Shown here: piece after piece, positions 7,378 to 16,695 of the stretch | Position numbering within the stretch: position 1 is the stretch's first letter | Layout of the letters: every line of letters starts with the position of its first letter | Assembly (NCBI GenBank): GCA_017483945.1 | Contig: JAFUUE010000059.1 | Span: forward strand, 1-39,750 | Source of the DNA: Paludibacteraceae bacterium | Lineage (GTDB): Bacteria > Bacteroidota > Bacteroidia > Bacteroidales > Paludibacteraceae | DNA: 39,750 nt | Direction: 5' to 3' | Program-made: the position numbers and the translations under genes | The notes under the pieces: generated by a model | The model's database searches: none | What the model saw: only the letters and a program-made list of their open reading frames with translations | What the model was told of the DNA's origin: nothing

Positions 7378-8745
7378 TTATTGCTTTAAATAGTTGATTG
7401 CATTTTCCGTTATCTTGGCAATGTTGGCATGGTAGTATTCCGTGCCGGCATCGCCTGCTACAGAGTACCAGTCGTAGCATCCGGAGCCGATGCAGACGAT
7501 TGCACCGTGATCCGCCGTACGCTTGTATTCCCATGCCACGACTGCATCGTCACCGCCGGCAATATCGACAGCGCCTGTCTTACTGCGGAACACCTCGCGG
7601 CTCTCATAACCGCCCCAGTCGGCACCGATATGGTACTGTGCGGTGGAGTTGGTGATACGATAGCCGGCATCGCATACGAACACATTCTCCGGCCGGGTGG
7701 GGTCCATCAGCAGGTCCTGCCATAACGCATGGTCGGTATGACCGGCTATGGAGAACTCCCACGGTCCGCCAACGGTCTCGGCCGACTCTTCCGCTTAGCC
7801 CCAGCAGTTGTTAGGCACGCAGTCCGCCTCGCCGAGGTAGGCGGGCAGATAGGTCGCATAGCGGGTGAGCAAGAAGGAGCCTCCCCCCTGGTAGTAGGTC
7901 CGGAGAGCATCGGTAGATGCGATAGCCTCCATGGCGTTGTTCTCGAACTGACCCTTGCCGTCAATGCCGCCGTCCTTGTGCAGGTGCCACCATATGACCC
8001 GACATTGGCTGAGGTCCACCAGACCGCTCCGGATGTCAGCGAAGGATGCGTATGCCGCTTTCTCGACATTGCTCAATAGCCACATACAAGCCGTCTGCTC
8101 CTCTATGAGCAGTTGTTGCTGCGTGGCTGCGAGACCTACGTAGAGGGCGTGCGGTGCACTCATCTCCGTCACGGTCACGGTATAGGTGAGGGAAGCCGTG
8201 TTGTAACTAACCGTATAATCCACCGGGGTCGTAAAATCCTGCGCAACGCCGGAAGCGGGCGTAAGGGTGGCTCCGTCAGTGGTGGTGATAGTCGGTGTGA
8301 GGGAAGACAGACTACTGCCTGCCGGCACTTGGACAGAGATAGTATGTGCCGTCTGGTTGATGACGCCCATGTATTGACCGTTGATGACAAAACTGAGGAT
8401 ACGTGCTTCATCGTGTTTGACGGAGAGGGTGTAGTCGAGATACACATCGCCGTTGGACACCCGCAGCAGTTGCGGTGTAGTCATGTTGAGCCGGTCACCC
8501 GTCTTACGGTTTGCTGTTGCACCGGACGAGAGCTCCATAGCGGTGATTGTCATGGCACGCTCATCATAGGTCTCAGGGATAGCCACTACGATTGTTTTGG
8601 CTTTTTTATCCACCGTACCGGCATACTGCTCATCAAGTTGTATTGACAGTACATCGCATTCACCGGTGAGATCAAAATCCGAATGGCGCTTTTCGCAGCT
8701 TACCAAAGCCGCCAACGCTATTAGTATATATAAGAATTTCTTCAT
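7378..8745 (-). pseudogene. Surface glycan-binding-type lipoprotein (SusE position) interrupted by an in-frame TAA
   Basis: From the ATG at 8745 the frame encodes an SPII lipoprotein (MKKFLYILIALAALVSC), two Ig-like beta domains and the start of a C-terminal domain. It meets a TAA at 7797-7795, after PNNCWG (316 residues). The same frame then continues without further stops for 138 codons to 7378 (AEESAETVGGPWEF through ENAINYLKQ), so a single codon separates the halves; there is no frameshift. One base change, such as GAA to TAA, would explain it. The full-length form (about 455 residues) resembles the DUF5018/DUF4960-type glycan-binding lipoprotein found after susD in Bacteroides fructan loci. 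The 5' part alone could still be secreted. Sequencing error, true nonsense mutation and recoding cannot be separated here. Confidence 0.82.
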
Positions 8746-8787
8746 AACATTCCTTTCAATTTCCAATTTTCACCTTTCAATTTTCAA

Positions 8788-10488
8788 TTACCATCCGCCT
8801 ATGTTTTGTGTATAGTGCCCGTTGGAAGCGGCTATCTGCTCGTAGGGGATTGGCAGATACTCATTCTTGTCGGCCGTGAAGCGTGCGGCGGAATAGATTG
8901 CGCAGTTGTCTGCTTCTTCGGCGTAGTATCGGTTGATGACCGTTTCGGCCTCTCCCCAGCGCACCAGGTCGAAGAATCGTTCTGACTCCATAGCCATCTC
9001 CAGCCGGCGCTCCATCTTGACGCGTGCCAGGGCATCACCTGTATCCCCGTAGGGCATGATACGGATTTTGGCGCCGTAGTTCACGTCGTAGCCGTTGAGC
9101 ATACCCGTCTGTGCTGCGCGAACGCGGAGCTGGTTAATCAGGTTGATGGCTTCGCTGCCCTTGTTCTGCAACGCAAGAGCCTCGGCACGCATGAGCATTA
9201 CGTCCGCATAACGTAGCACGATGCGGTTCATCGGACTGCCCCACCAGGCACCTTTGATGAGGTACTCGCTGTCGGGATCGACATTATGCTTGAGACTTAC
9301 GTTGTAGCCATACAGACCGTTGGAACGACTCCATGTCTGGGTCTTGGCCACCATGTAGTTGGGATTGAACATGTACGGGAATCCGGGCAGGCCGATGGTG
9401 AGCCAAAGGCGCGGATCCGCGTTGTCGGTTGCGGCGTTGAAATCCTTGTTGTTGTAGGTGTCTATCAACGGCAGCCCCGCATCGTCGGTATGGAACGCAT
9501 TGACCAGGTTCTGGCTGGGCTTGTAGAAATCGCAGCCGCCATCCGTAACACCCGGGATGTTCGGTACAATGAGTCCGTACGACCAGTTGAGGTTACCGTT
9601 CTTCGTGCCGTCGTTCATGGAGTACTGCATGGCCCAGATACTCTCTATACCGTTCTCATATTGGGGCTCGGGGCGGAAGTTGTTGTGGAAGTCCGGCTCG
9701 AGTCCATAGCCTGCATAGAGGGCCGGGTCGGTGTAGGTGATGACTTTCGCAATGTCCTCGGCATTAATCTCCGTCACGCGGTGCGATGCAGGCTCGTCCT
9801 GACGATAGGCTTTGTATAGGTACACTTTGGCCAGAAGGGCCGCGGCAGCGGCTTTGGTCGGACGCCCTTTGTCGGCCTGTGTCTCCGGCAGTACACGGAA
9901 GGAGTACTCCAAGTCATTGGCTATAACCTGCCATCCCGCATCGTTCGTATATTCGGTGTTGCTGAGTGCAAGATAGTCCTCCTGCGTCATGTTGCCCTTG
10001 ATGACGAACGGGATGTTCTTATAGAGGCGTTTGAGCAGGAAATGCCCGTAGGCACGCAGGAAATACATCTCTCCGAGCCGCTGCTCTTTGAGTTGGTAGG
10101 TGTCGTCCATCTTGTTCAGCGCATCAATAGCGGCATTGACACGACTGAGGCTGTTGTAGAGACGGACCCACATGTCGTTGATATTCCAGTTGGTCGTGAG
10201 GATGCCTTGCGAAATCTCCAACTGATGGAACACGTCGCCGTCGGATGTGCCGTTGCCGCCTTTGTAGGCATCGTCGGAGCGCACGTCGAAGTTCCACATC
10301 GAGAAGGACGAGTTGATGTCTTCCGACGAGATGAATATGGCATAGGCGGAGATGACGAGGTTGTCCACATACTGCGGGTCACTCACTTGCTCTTCATTGA
10401 GAATACCTTGCGGCACATCCTGATTGAGGAAGGAGTCGCAGGACACGAAGAGAACCGCACAGATGATAATATATACTATCTTTTTCAT
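8788..10488 (-). CDS. SusD/RagB family glycan-binding lipoprotein
   Basis: This 566-residue outer-membrane lipoprotein has an SPII signal (MKKIVYIIICAVLFVSC, C17). The N-terminal helical region and the C-terminal block with NQLRVRAAQTG, RVKMERRLEMAMESERFFDLVRWG and YLPIPYEQI are typical SusD features. SusD proteins cap the SusC channel as a lid and hold the oligosaccharide during import. It follows susC by 16 bp and precedes the broken glycan-binding lipoprotein by 42 bp, the standard susC-susD-SGBP order. The substrate is inferred from the GH32 enzymes and the regulator to be a fructan. Confidence 0.95.
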   Translation of the reverse strand: MKKIVYIIICAVLFVSCDSFLNQDVPQGILNEEQVSDPQYVDNLVISAYAIFISSEDINSSFSMWNFDVRSDDAYKGGNGTSDGDVFHQLEISQGILTTNWNINDMWVRLYNSLSRVNAAIDALNKMDDTYQLKEQRLGEMYFLRAYGHFLLKRLYKNIPFVIKGNMTQEDYLALSNTEYTNDAGWQVIANDLEYSFRVLPETQADKGRPTKAAAAALLAKVYLYKAYRQDEPASHRVTEINAEDIAKVITYTDPALYAGYGLEPDFHNNFRPEPQYENGIESIWAMQYSMNDGTKNGNLNWSYGLIVPNIPGVTDGGCDFYKPSQNLVNAFHTDDAGLPLIDTYNNKDFNAATDNADPRLWLTIGLPGFPYMFNPNYMVAKTQTWSRSNGLYGYNVSLKHNVDPDSEYLIKGAWWGSPMNRIVLRYADVMLMRAEALALQNKGSEAINLINQLRVRAAQTGMLNGYDVNYGAKIRIMPYGDTGDALARVKMERRLEMAMESERFFDLVRWGEAETVINRYYAEEADNCAIYSAARFTADKNEYLPIPYEQIAASNGHYTQNIGGW

Positions 10489-10504
10489 AATAATCGTATG
10501 GCGT

Positions 10505-13500
10505 TTAGAAGGTTACTTTTGTACCAAGGGTTACCGTGAGTGGGATAGGGTAGCCGTAGTTGGGATTCTCCGGGTCCACGCCTGTGAAATTGGCGGAATG
10601 AATCGTGAAGACATTCTGTGCGGAGAGGAACCAGCGCCAGTTCTGCATCTTCATCTTCTCGCATGCCGACTTCGGTAGGTTGTATCCCAGTTGGATGTTA
10701 CGCAGTTTGAGGAATGAGCCGTCTTCTATCCAGTAGGTGCTGACGCGCTTCTCGTTGTTGTTGTCGCTCAGGCTGAGAGCCGGGATATTACTATTCGGGT
10801 TGGTGGGGCTCCATGCGTCCAGCAGGCGGGTGCCTTTATTGAGGAAGCCGATGTTGAGTCCTGCCCAGATGTCCGTCTCACGCTTCAGGTCGGTGATGAC
10901 ATCCACGCCGGCTACGCCTTGGAAGAACAGCGTGAGGTCGAAGCCCTTGTATTCAAAATAGAAGTTGGCTCCGAACATCACGTCCGGCACCGGCGAATAT
11001 ATCCAGTCCTGGTCCGCTTCGGTTATTCGCCCGTCGCCGTTGATGTCGCGGTAGCGGATACGTCCCACGGCGGCGCCTTCTTGAGTCGCATGGTTGTCCA
11101 CTTCCTCCTGGCTCTTGAAGATGCCGTCTGCGATGTAACCCACTTGCGAACCCATCGCATGACCTACCACCGACTTGACTCCGTTACCGCCGAAGGTGCC
11201 TTTGGCGGCAATCGTTTCCGGCAGTTTGGTGACGGTGTTCTGATAGGAAGAGAGGTTGGCGCTGATGTCATACTTGAAGCCGCCCTTGGTCTGGTTGCGG
11301 TAACCGAGACTGAGCTCAACGCCCATGTTATCCATCGCGCCGGCATTCACCCATTGTACCGAACCTTCGCCCATCGCACCGATTCCGTCCATGAGCACCA
11401 GGATGTCGTTCGTCTGCTTGTAGAACCAATCGAACGAGCCGTAGAACGTCTGCTTGAAGAAGGAGAAGTCCAAGCCCGCATTGGTCTGCGTGGTCGTCTC
11501 CCAACGGATGTCGTCGTTCCCTATCTGGTTGCGCTTGAAGCCGGAAGGCAGTGTGCTGCCGCCGTTCGAGCCGGTGATGTCGTAACTCGTTCCGTAGCTC
11601 TGGCCGCCGCTTTCATTCACACCGTAGTTGGAGACATAGATGGTGTAGCGCGCGGTGGAGGAGATATCCTGATTACCCGTCTGGCCCCACGATGCACGAA
11701 TCTTCAGGTCATCCAACCATGAGGAGGCGTCGGACATGAACTTCTCCTGACTGATACGCCAACCGGCAGAGACGGAGGGGAAGGTGGCAAAACGGTTGTT
11801 CTTGCCGAAGCGGCTGGAGCCGTCGTGACGCAGCGTGAGCGAGACCAGATAGCGGTTGTCGTAGGTGTAGTTCGCTTTGCCGAAGAACGAAATCAGCGAG
11901 TAGCTGCCGGCCGAACCGTAGGCCTGCGCTTTGCCCACACCGGCATCCGGCCACATGTAGTCGGGATTGAGCACGATATAGTCCTCCTTGTAGCCGGAGA
12001 AGTTCTCGTCAATCTGGCGGTTAAGCTCGGTTCCGAGCAGGAAATCCGCACGGTGTTTGCCTATCTCCATGTTATAGGTGATGATGGCGTTCCACATCCA
12101 CCTCATCCAGTGCTCCTGCTTGGCCTCGACGCCGTTGGTTGGATTGGCCACAGTGCCTTCTGTCACCGGATAGGTGAAGATGCGCTGTTTCTTCTGGGAG
12201 TAGTCGATACCGGCGGTAGTGCGGATATTGAGTCCCTTGTAGGGAGCGATGTTCACAAACGCGTTACCGAACATGCGCCAGTAGGTATAGCGGTTGTATT
12301 TGTTGCGCTCCAGACGGGCTACCGGGTTCTGACGGTCGGGATAGCCGCCTACAGGACCGGCGAACTCGCCGTCGGTCGTGTAGATAGGCAGCGAGGGGTT
12401 GAACTGCAGCACGTTCTGCAGAAAACCACCCGGAGCCGCCACTTCGGACGTGCGGTTCAGCGTGAAGTTCTCTCCGATGGTCACGTAGTCGCCGATAATC
12501 TTGTAGTCGCTGTTGATACGCGCCGAGAAACGGTCGAAGTCGGAGGTCTTGATGACGCCTTCGTTCTTGTAGTAGCCCAGCGAGAAGAAGGACGAACCTT
12601 TCTGACTGCCGTTTGAGACCGACACATTATAGTTCTGTATCACGCCCGGGCGGGTCGTCTCCGCATACCAGTCGGTGTTGGCGGCCGGAACGGTACCGGC
12701 TTCGTCCAGGTACTTGTTCATCGTGATGGCGTTGAGCACAGGATAACCCGCTGCATTATAGCCCCAGTCGTAGTGATAGCCCAGCGCATTGCTGTTGGGG
12801 TTCATGTTGTCATTGACATAGGCCTGCCACATGACCTGCCCGAACTGCTTGGCGTCCAGTACGTGCATGCGGTTGGTGTAGGACTGTACGGCCACACTGG
12901 CGTCCAGACTGACACTCAACTTACCTTCCGCGCCTTTCTTGGTCGTGATGACGATGACACCGTTGGCCGCACGCGAACCGTATATACTCGCGCTCGCGGC
13001 ATCTTTCAGCACTTGGATGGACTCGATGTCGTTCGGGTTGAGTTCGTGCATTCCTGACTTGGTCGGCACTCCGTCGATGATGTAGAGAGGGTCGTTGTCG
13101 TTCAGTGTACCGACGCCGCGGATTCGGATGGTGGCGGCCCCCGAGGGACTACCGTCTGCCGTGATGTTCATGCCGGGAATCTTGCCTTGCAGCGCTTTCA
13201 TCGGGTTGTTCTCCTGCTGCTTCTCCAGGTCCTTGGCGCTCACCGCACTCACCGCACCGGTCAGGTCGGCCTTGCGCTGTGTGGTATAACCCGTTACTAC
13301 CACTTCTTCCAGCACCTCGTTGTCTTCCGCCAAACGCACGGTCATGTTGGCGGATGCGGCCAAGGTCTGCGGCTTGTATCCGACATAGGAGATGTTCAGT
13401 TCTGCTCCTTCGGATACGCTGAGGGTGAAGTTGCCGTCGAAATCGGTTATCGTACCGTTCGTGGTACCCACCTCCAGCACACTTGCCCCGATAATACCCT

Positions 13501-13612
13501 CGCCGGTCTCGTCAACTACCGTGCCCGACGCCGTTATCTGCGCCATGGCTATGGACGACACCAACAGCAAGAGTGTCACCAGACAGCTTCTTAGTTGATT
13601 TTTCATACGCAT
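10505..13612 (-). CDS. SusC/RagA family TonB-dependent outer-membrane transporter
   Basis: This 1035-residue protein has an SPI signal (MRMKNQLRSCLVTLLLLVSSIAMA). Next come a carboxypeptidase-regulatory-like domain (about 28-100), the SusC signature EEVVVTGYTTQRKADLTGAV (about 110-130), the plug domain with IRIRGVGTLNDNDPLYIIDG and SIYGSRAANGVIVITTKKG, and a long beta-barrel ending in VTLGTKVTF with the expected terminal phenylalanine. It imports oligosaccharides using TonB energy, together with SusD downstream. The second in-frame ATG (13606, MKNQL) is an equally good start. It is the first structural gene of the locus and is preceded by a promoter lacking a clear -33 element, which suggests activator dependence. 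Confidence 0.96.
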   Translation of the reverse strand: MRMKNQLRSCLVTLLLLVSSIAMAQITASGTVVDETGEGIIGASVLEVGTTNGTITDFDGNFTLSVSEGAELNISYVGYKPQTLAASANMTVRLAEDNEVLEEVVVTGYTTQRKADLTGAVSAVSAKDLEKQQENNPMKALQGKIPGMNITADGSPSGAATIRIRGVGTLNDNDPLYIIDGVPTKSGMHELNPNDIESIQVLKDAASASIYGSRAANGVIVITTKKGAEGKLSVSLDASVAVQSYTNRMHVLDAKQFGQVMWQAYVNDNMNPNSNALGYHYDWGYNAAGYPVLNAITMNKYLDEAGTVPAANTDWYAETTRPGVIQNYNVSVSNGSQKGSSFFSLGYYKNEGVIKTSDFDRFSARINSDYKIIGDYVTIGENFTLNRTSEVAAPGGFLQNVLQFNPSLPIYTTDGEFAGPVGGYPDRQNPVARLERNKYNRYTYWRMFGNAFVNIAPYKGLNIRTTAGIDYSQKKQRIFTYPVTEGTVANPTNGVEAKQEHWMRWMWNAIITYNMEIGKHRADFLLGTELNRQIDENFSGYKEDYIVLNPDYMWPDAGVGKAQAYGSAGSYSLISFFGKANYTYDNRYLVSLTLRHDGSSRFGKNNRFATFPSVSAGWRISQEKFMSDASSWLDDLKIRASWGQTGNQDISSTARYTIYVSNYGVNESGGQSYGTSYDITGSNGGSTLPSGFKRNQIGNDDIRWETTTQTNAGLDFSFFKQTFYGSFDWFYKQTNDILVLMDGIGAMGEGSVQWVNAGAMDNMGVELSLGYRNQTKGGFKYDISANLSSYQNTVTKLPETIAAKGTFGGNGVKSVVGHAMGSQVGYIADGIFKSQEEVDNHATQEGAAVGRIRYRDINGDGRITEADQDWIYSPVPDVMFGANFYFEYKGFDLTLFFQGVAGVDVITDLKRETDIWAGLNIGFLNKGTRLLDAWSPTNPNSNIPALSLSDNNNEKRVSTYWIEDGSFLKLRNIQLGYNLPKSACEKMKMQNWRWFLSAQNVFTIHSANFTGVDPENPNYGYPIPLTVTLGTKVTF

Positions 13613-13662
13613 CTTTTACGATTTAAGGATTTGTTCGTTACTGTGGACTCCGAAGTCCGATG

Positions 13663-13670
13663 CAAAATTA
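13663..13670 (-). promoter_or_regulatory. -7 element of the susC promoter, no matching -33 box
   Basis: On the minus strand TAATTTTG (13670-13663) fits the TAnnTTTG consensus, about 50 bp before the susC start. At the expected -33 position (around 13691-13693) the sequence is TAT, not TTG. A GGACT/AGTCC hairpin (13645-13658) lies at the transcript start. Confidence 0.6.
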
Positions 13671-13701
13671 TAGCTTTTCGCGCGTATAGAATAAAAAAAA
13701 T

Positions 13702-13729
13702 GCTGCAAACACTTGTATTTTTGTTGCAA
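13702..13729 (-). promoter_or_regulatory. Candidate operator: two GYTGCAA direct repeats 21 bp apart
   Basis: In plus-strand reading GCTGCAA (13702-13708) and GTTGCAA (13723-13729) are direct repeats spaced 21 bp, two helical turns. They lie just upstream of the susC -7 element in transcription direction, between the regulator gene's stop and susC. AraC-type DNA-binding domains usually bind such spaced direct repeats. The link to the adjacent regulator is inference. Confidence 0.45.
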
Positions 13730-13743
13730 CATTCTTTTTTCTG

Positions 13744-16401
13744 CTATTTTTTTATCCGTGCCGACGGCTTCTCGCCGAATAGCTCCGTGTAACATTTCGT
13801 GAAGTACGAGGGCGAGGTGAACCCTGTCTGGTAGGCTATCTCGCTGACGGACAGCGTCCCCTTGCTCAGTAACGCGCGCGCTTCGTGCAGGCGCACGTTC
13901 CGTATAATCTCATTGGGCGAGTAGTTCGTCAGTTGTTTGATTTTGCGGTATAGCTGGGTACGGCTCAGCGCCATCTTGTCCGCAATGACCTCCACGCTGA
14001 GGGTCTCGTCGTCCAGGTGCTCGCGGACGATGTCGTTGAATCGCTGTACGAACTGCTCTTCCGGAGTCTGCAGCTCGCTCCGACCGTGGTCTCTCGCCGC
14101 GCCGCCGCGCACGCGTTTCCTGTTCTCTATCAGGGATGCCACCTGCGCTTTCAGTATCTCGGCCTTGAACGGCTTGGATACATAAGCATCCGCGCCGTGC
14201 GCGAATCCTTCCACCTGCTGCTCGTCCATCGAACGGGCGGTGAGCATCAGTATCGGAATATGGGAAGTGGCGGTCTCGCTCTTCAGTTGTCGGCACACCT
14301 CCAGTCCGTCCATATCCGGCATCGACAGGTCCGTCAGTATGACGTCCGGCACCGAGATAAACGCTTTGCGGAGTCCCGTGGCGCCGTTCTCCGCCGTGAT
14401 GACGGTGTATGTCTCGCTGAACAGACTGCGCAGGTACGCACGGATATCCGCATTGTCATCGATGACCAGCATCGTACATTTCTCATCGTCTTCGCGCAGG
14501 TCCGGCTCTTCTGTGCCGTCTGTGTCTAACTCGGTGAGTATCTGGTCAGAAGATATGTGCTGATAATGGATGTCGGCATGTGTGTCATCTGCGGTTGCCG
14601 GGTCTCCGATGGGCAGTCCTATCGTGAACACTGTCCCGTGTCCCTCGGGGTTGTCGCTGACGGAGATGGTGCCGCCTTGCAGCGTGACGAAACTGCGGAC
14701 GAGGGCCAGCCCGATGCCGGATCCCTGCGCATTGGTGGCGTCGAACTGGAAGAAGGTGTCGAAGATGCGCTGTTTGTACGCATCCGGTATGCCCGAACCG
14801 GTGTCGGAGACGGAGAAGCAGACCTGCTCCCCCTCCCGCCACAGACGCACGCGCACCTGCCCGTTTTCCGGCGTGAACTTAAAGGCGTTAGCCACGATGT
14901 TAAACACGATTCGCTCGGTCTTCTCGATGTCCAATGCGGCCTCTATCGGCTCCTCGGGCGCGTCTAACGATAGTTGGATATGCCGTTTCCTGCCCAGCGG
15001 AGAGAACGCATCTACCCATTCGCGCATCGCCTGGCTCATGTTCACACGACTCCGCCGAGGGTGGAGCATGCCGCTCTCGTATTTGCGGAAATCAAGCACC
15101 TGGTTAATCAGACGCAGCAGCACCTGTGTGTTGCGGTGGGCTAAGGCTATCAGCTTGTGCTGCTCCGGCGACAGCGTGCTGTCGTGCTCCAACTGACCAA
15201 GCGGATCGGCTATTAGTGTCAGGGGAGTGCGGAAATCATGACTGACATTCGTGAAGAAGGTCAGCTTGCTGCGCGTCGCCTCTTCCAGACGCGTTTGCGC
15301 CTCAAGCAGCTGCTCATGCAGACGCTTACGCTGACGGTAGAGCAGGCACACATACACGAACAGCAGCAGGGTGATGACGGTGAAGACTCCGATGAGCCAT
15401 AGTATCGTGCGCTGTTGGCGGTATTCCTTGCGGAGCACCTCCGTGCGCTGCTTGAGCATCATGATGGTATTCACTTCGTGGTCCATCTCCGCCCATAGGT
15501 TCAGCATCGCCTCGGCCGCCTCTTTCTCGACCAGCACGGTCTGGAGTATCGTGTCGCGCACAAACGGTTCGCTGGCCAGAATATGCGCCGCGGTCTCTAT
15601 CAGCAAATCCCTGCGGGAAGGGTAGGTGGCCGTGCACTCTATCACACCATCCACAACGGCCTGCAAACCTGCATGTAATCCGTCAACGCCCATAATGCGA
15701 ACATGGCCGTATTGCAACTCTCCAACCGCCTTCGCAGCGTCGGCCGCCATCATATCATTGTGCGCCATGATGGCATCTATATGCGGGTGTTCTTGCAGAA
15801 AAGCCAGCACGGCATGGTAGGCATCCGACGCACCGACCACCGAATGTATCGTCGGCAGGGCTTTGCCCGATGCACTCAGGCCGTCCATCAGGCCCTGGTG
15901 GCGTAGCATCTCGGGCGTGGAACCCGGCAGACCACTCACTTCCAACACTTGCACCGGATGCGGCGTCTCGGCCTGAACGCGGAGCACCTGCTCGGCCATC
16001 AGACGACCCACACGGTAGTTGTCGCCGCCGATGAAGGCTGTCCACTGGTCTCCCGAGACACGGCGGTCGGCTACTATCACAGGAATGCCGGCCTGATAGG
16101 CACGAGACACGGCAGGCTTGACCTCCTCCGCCTCATTCGGACTGACGATAATCAGGTCCACACCCTCATGGATAAAGCTGTCTATCTGAGCACATTGCAC
16201 GCTGTTACTGCCATAAGCGATGCGCTTCTGGATGGACATGTTCGGATGAAATAGCAACTCGCGCTCCATCTCGTCATTCATCTTCTGCCGCCATGCGTCG
16301 TCATAACATTGGCTCAGACCGATGCGATATTGAATCGGTTGCTTCGCGCATCCTGCTAATAGCAAGGACAATACACAAGTTAGGATAATTGTGTTTCTCA
16401 T
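13744..16401 (-). CDS. Hybrid two-component system regulator with sugar-binding-protein sensor (fructan locus)
   Basis: This 885-residue protein unites sensing and transcription control. In order: an N-terminal signal with a lipobox-like LLAGC; a periplasmic ribose/fructose-binding-protein-like domain (about 22-300, with VDLIIVSPNE, GIPVIVADRR and IMAHNDMMAADAAKAV); a membrane segment near 335-355 (LIGVFTVITLLLFVYVCLL); HisKA with NVSHDFRTPLTL; an ATPase domain with N box FNIVANAFKFTPENG and G boxes SDTGSGIP and GSGIGLALV; a receiver domain (VIDDNADIR, LTDLSMPDMDGLEV); and an AraC-type helix-turn-helix ending SPSYFTKCYTELFGEKPSA. I chose the ATG at 16401 because the promoter's transcript begins near 16416, downstream of an earlier in-frame ATG. 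In Bacteroides thetaiotaomicron the regulator of this architecture binds monomeric fructose and activates the fructan locus. Confidence 0.94.
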   Translation of the reverse strand: MRNTIILTCVLSLLLAGCAKQPIQYRIGLSQCYDDAWRQKMNDEMERELLFHPNMSIQKRIAYGSNSVQCAQIDSFIHEGVDLIIVSPNEAEEVKPAVSRAYQAGIPVIVADRRVSGDQWTAFIGGDNYRVGRLMAEQVLRVQAETPHPVQVLEVSGLPGSTPEMLRHQGLMDGLSASGKALPTIHSVVGASDAYHAVLAFLQEHPHIDAIMAHNDMMAADAAKAVGELQYGHVRIMGVDGLHAGLQAVVDGVIECTATYPSRRDLLIETAAHILASEPFVRDTILQTVLVEKEAAEAMLNLWAEMDHEVNTIMMLKQRTEVLRKEYRQQRTILWLIGVFTVITLLLFVYVCLLYRQRKRLHEQLLEAQTRLEEATRSKLTFFTNVSHDFRTPLTLIADPLGQLEHDSTLSPEQHKLIALAHRNTQVLLRLINQVLDFRKYESGMLHPRRSRVNMSQAMREWVDAFSPLGRKRHIQLSLDAPEEPIEAALDIEKTERIVFNIVANAFKFTPENGQVRVRLWREGEQVCFSVSDTGSGIPDAYKQRIFDTFFQFDATNAQGSGIGLALVRSFVTLQGGTISVSDNPEGHGTVFTIGLPIGDPATADDTHADIHYQHISSDQILTELDTDGTEEPDLREDDEKCTMLVIDDNADIRAYLRSLFSETYTVITAENGATGLRKAFISVPDVILTDLSMPDMDGLEVCRQLKSETATSHIPILMLTARSMDEQQVEGFAHGADAYVSKPFKAEILKAQVASLIENRKRVRGGAARDHGRSELQTPEEQFVQRFNDIVREHLDDETLSVEVIADKMALSRTQLYRKIKQLTNYSPNEIIRNVRLHEARALLSKGTLSVSEIAYQTGFTSPSYFTKCYTELFGEKPSARIKK

Positions 16402-16422
16402 GGTTCTACGTCTTTCACGCTG

Positions 16423-16454
16423 CAAAGATACGAAAAAAAACAATCATATGCAAA
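16423..16454 (-). promoter_or_regulatory. Promoter of the hybrid regulator gene
   Basis: On the minus strand TTTG (16454-16451), 20 nt, then TATCTTTG (16430-16423). The leader before the ATG at 16401 would be only about 15 nt. Confidence 0.85.
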
Positions 16455-16658
16455 TATTCCTCCTCCGCAATCCGTTTTTTTCTCCGCCTTCCCCCGGTCG
16501 CCTCCACCTCTGCACCTGTCGCATTTGCCTACCGTTCTCGCGTGATTGTCGCGTGATTGACGCGTGATTAACGCGTGATTCAGGTATCGTTCCCCGTACG
16601 ACTCATCGTCTTTTGAGACCCCCTTGGATAGATTTTTAGCACATTCCTGCCTTAAAAC
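16455..16658. other. Divergent intergenic region between regulator and gtrA promoters
   Basis: About 200 bp separate two consensus promoters facing away from each other. I see no gene. The only conspicuous structure is the four-unit 11-bp repeat at 16539-16582, placed roughly midway. Confidence 0.6.
16539..16582. repeat. Four perfect-register 11-bp repeats, CGCGTGATTNN
   Basis: Four consecutive 11-bp units share CGCGTGATT and end GT, GA, AA, CA. They lie about 85 bp upstream of the regulator's -33 box and 77 bp upstream of the plus-strand -33 box. The spacing would place each unit on nearly the same DNA face. Confidence 0.92.
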
Positions 16659-16689
16659 TTGCGTGTCTCGCAAAAAAATCGTACCTTTG
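16659..16689 (+). promoter_or_regulatory. Promoter of the hairpin RNA / gtrA operon
   Basis: TTG (16659-16661), 20 nt, TACCTTTG (16682-16689), followed by CA. Transcription should start near 16696, leaving a leader of about 295 nt before gtrA. Confidence 0.88.
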
Positions 16690-16695
16690 CATCGC

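Noticed and set aside
7378-8745. Two separate genes, or a frameshift
   Set aside because: Both halves share one frame and are separated only by a TAA; the downstream half lacks its own signal peptide and a plausible start.
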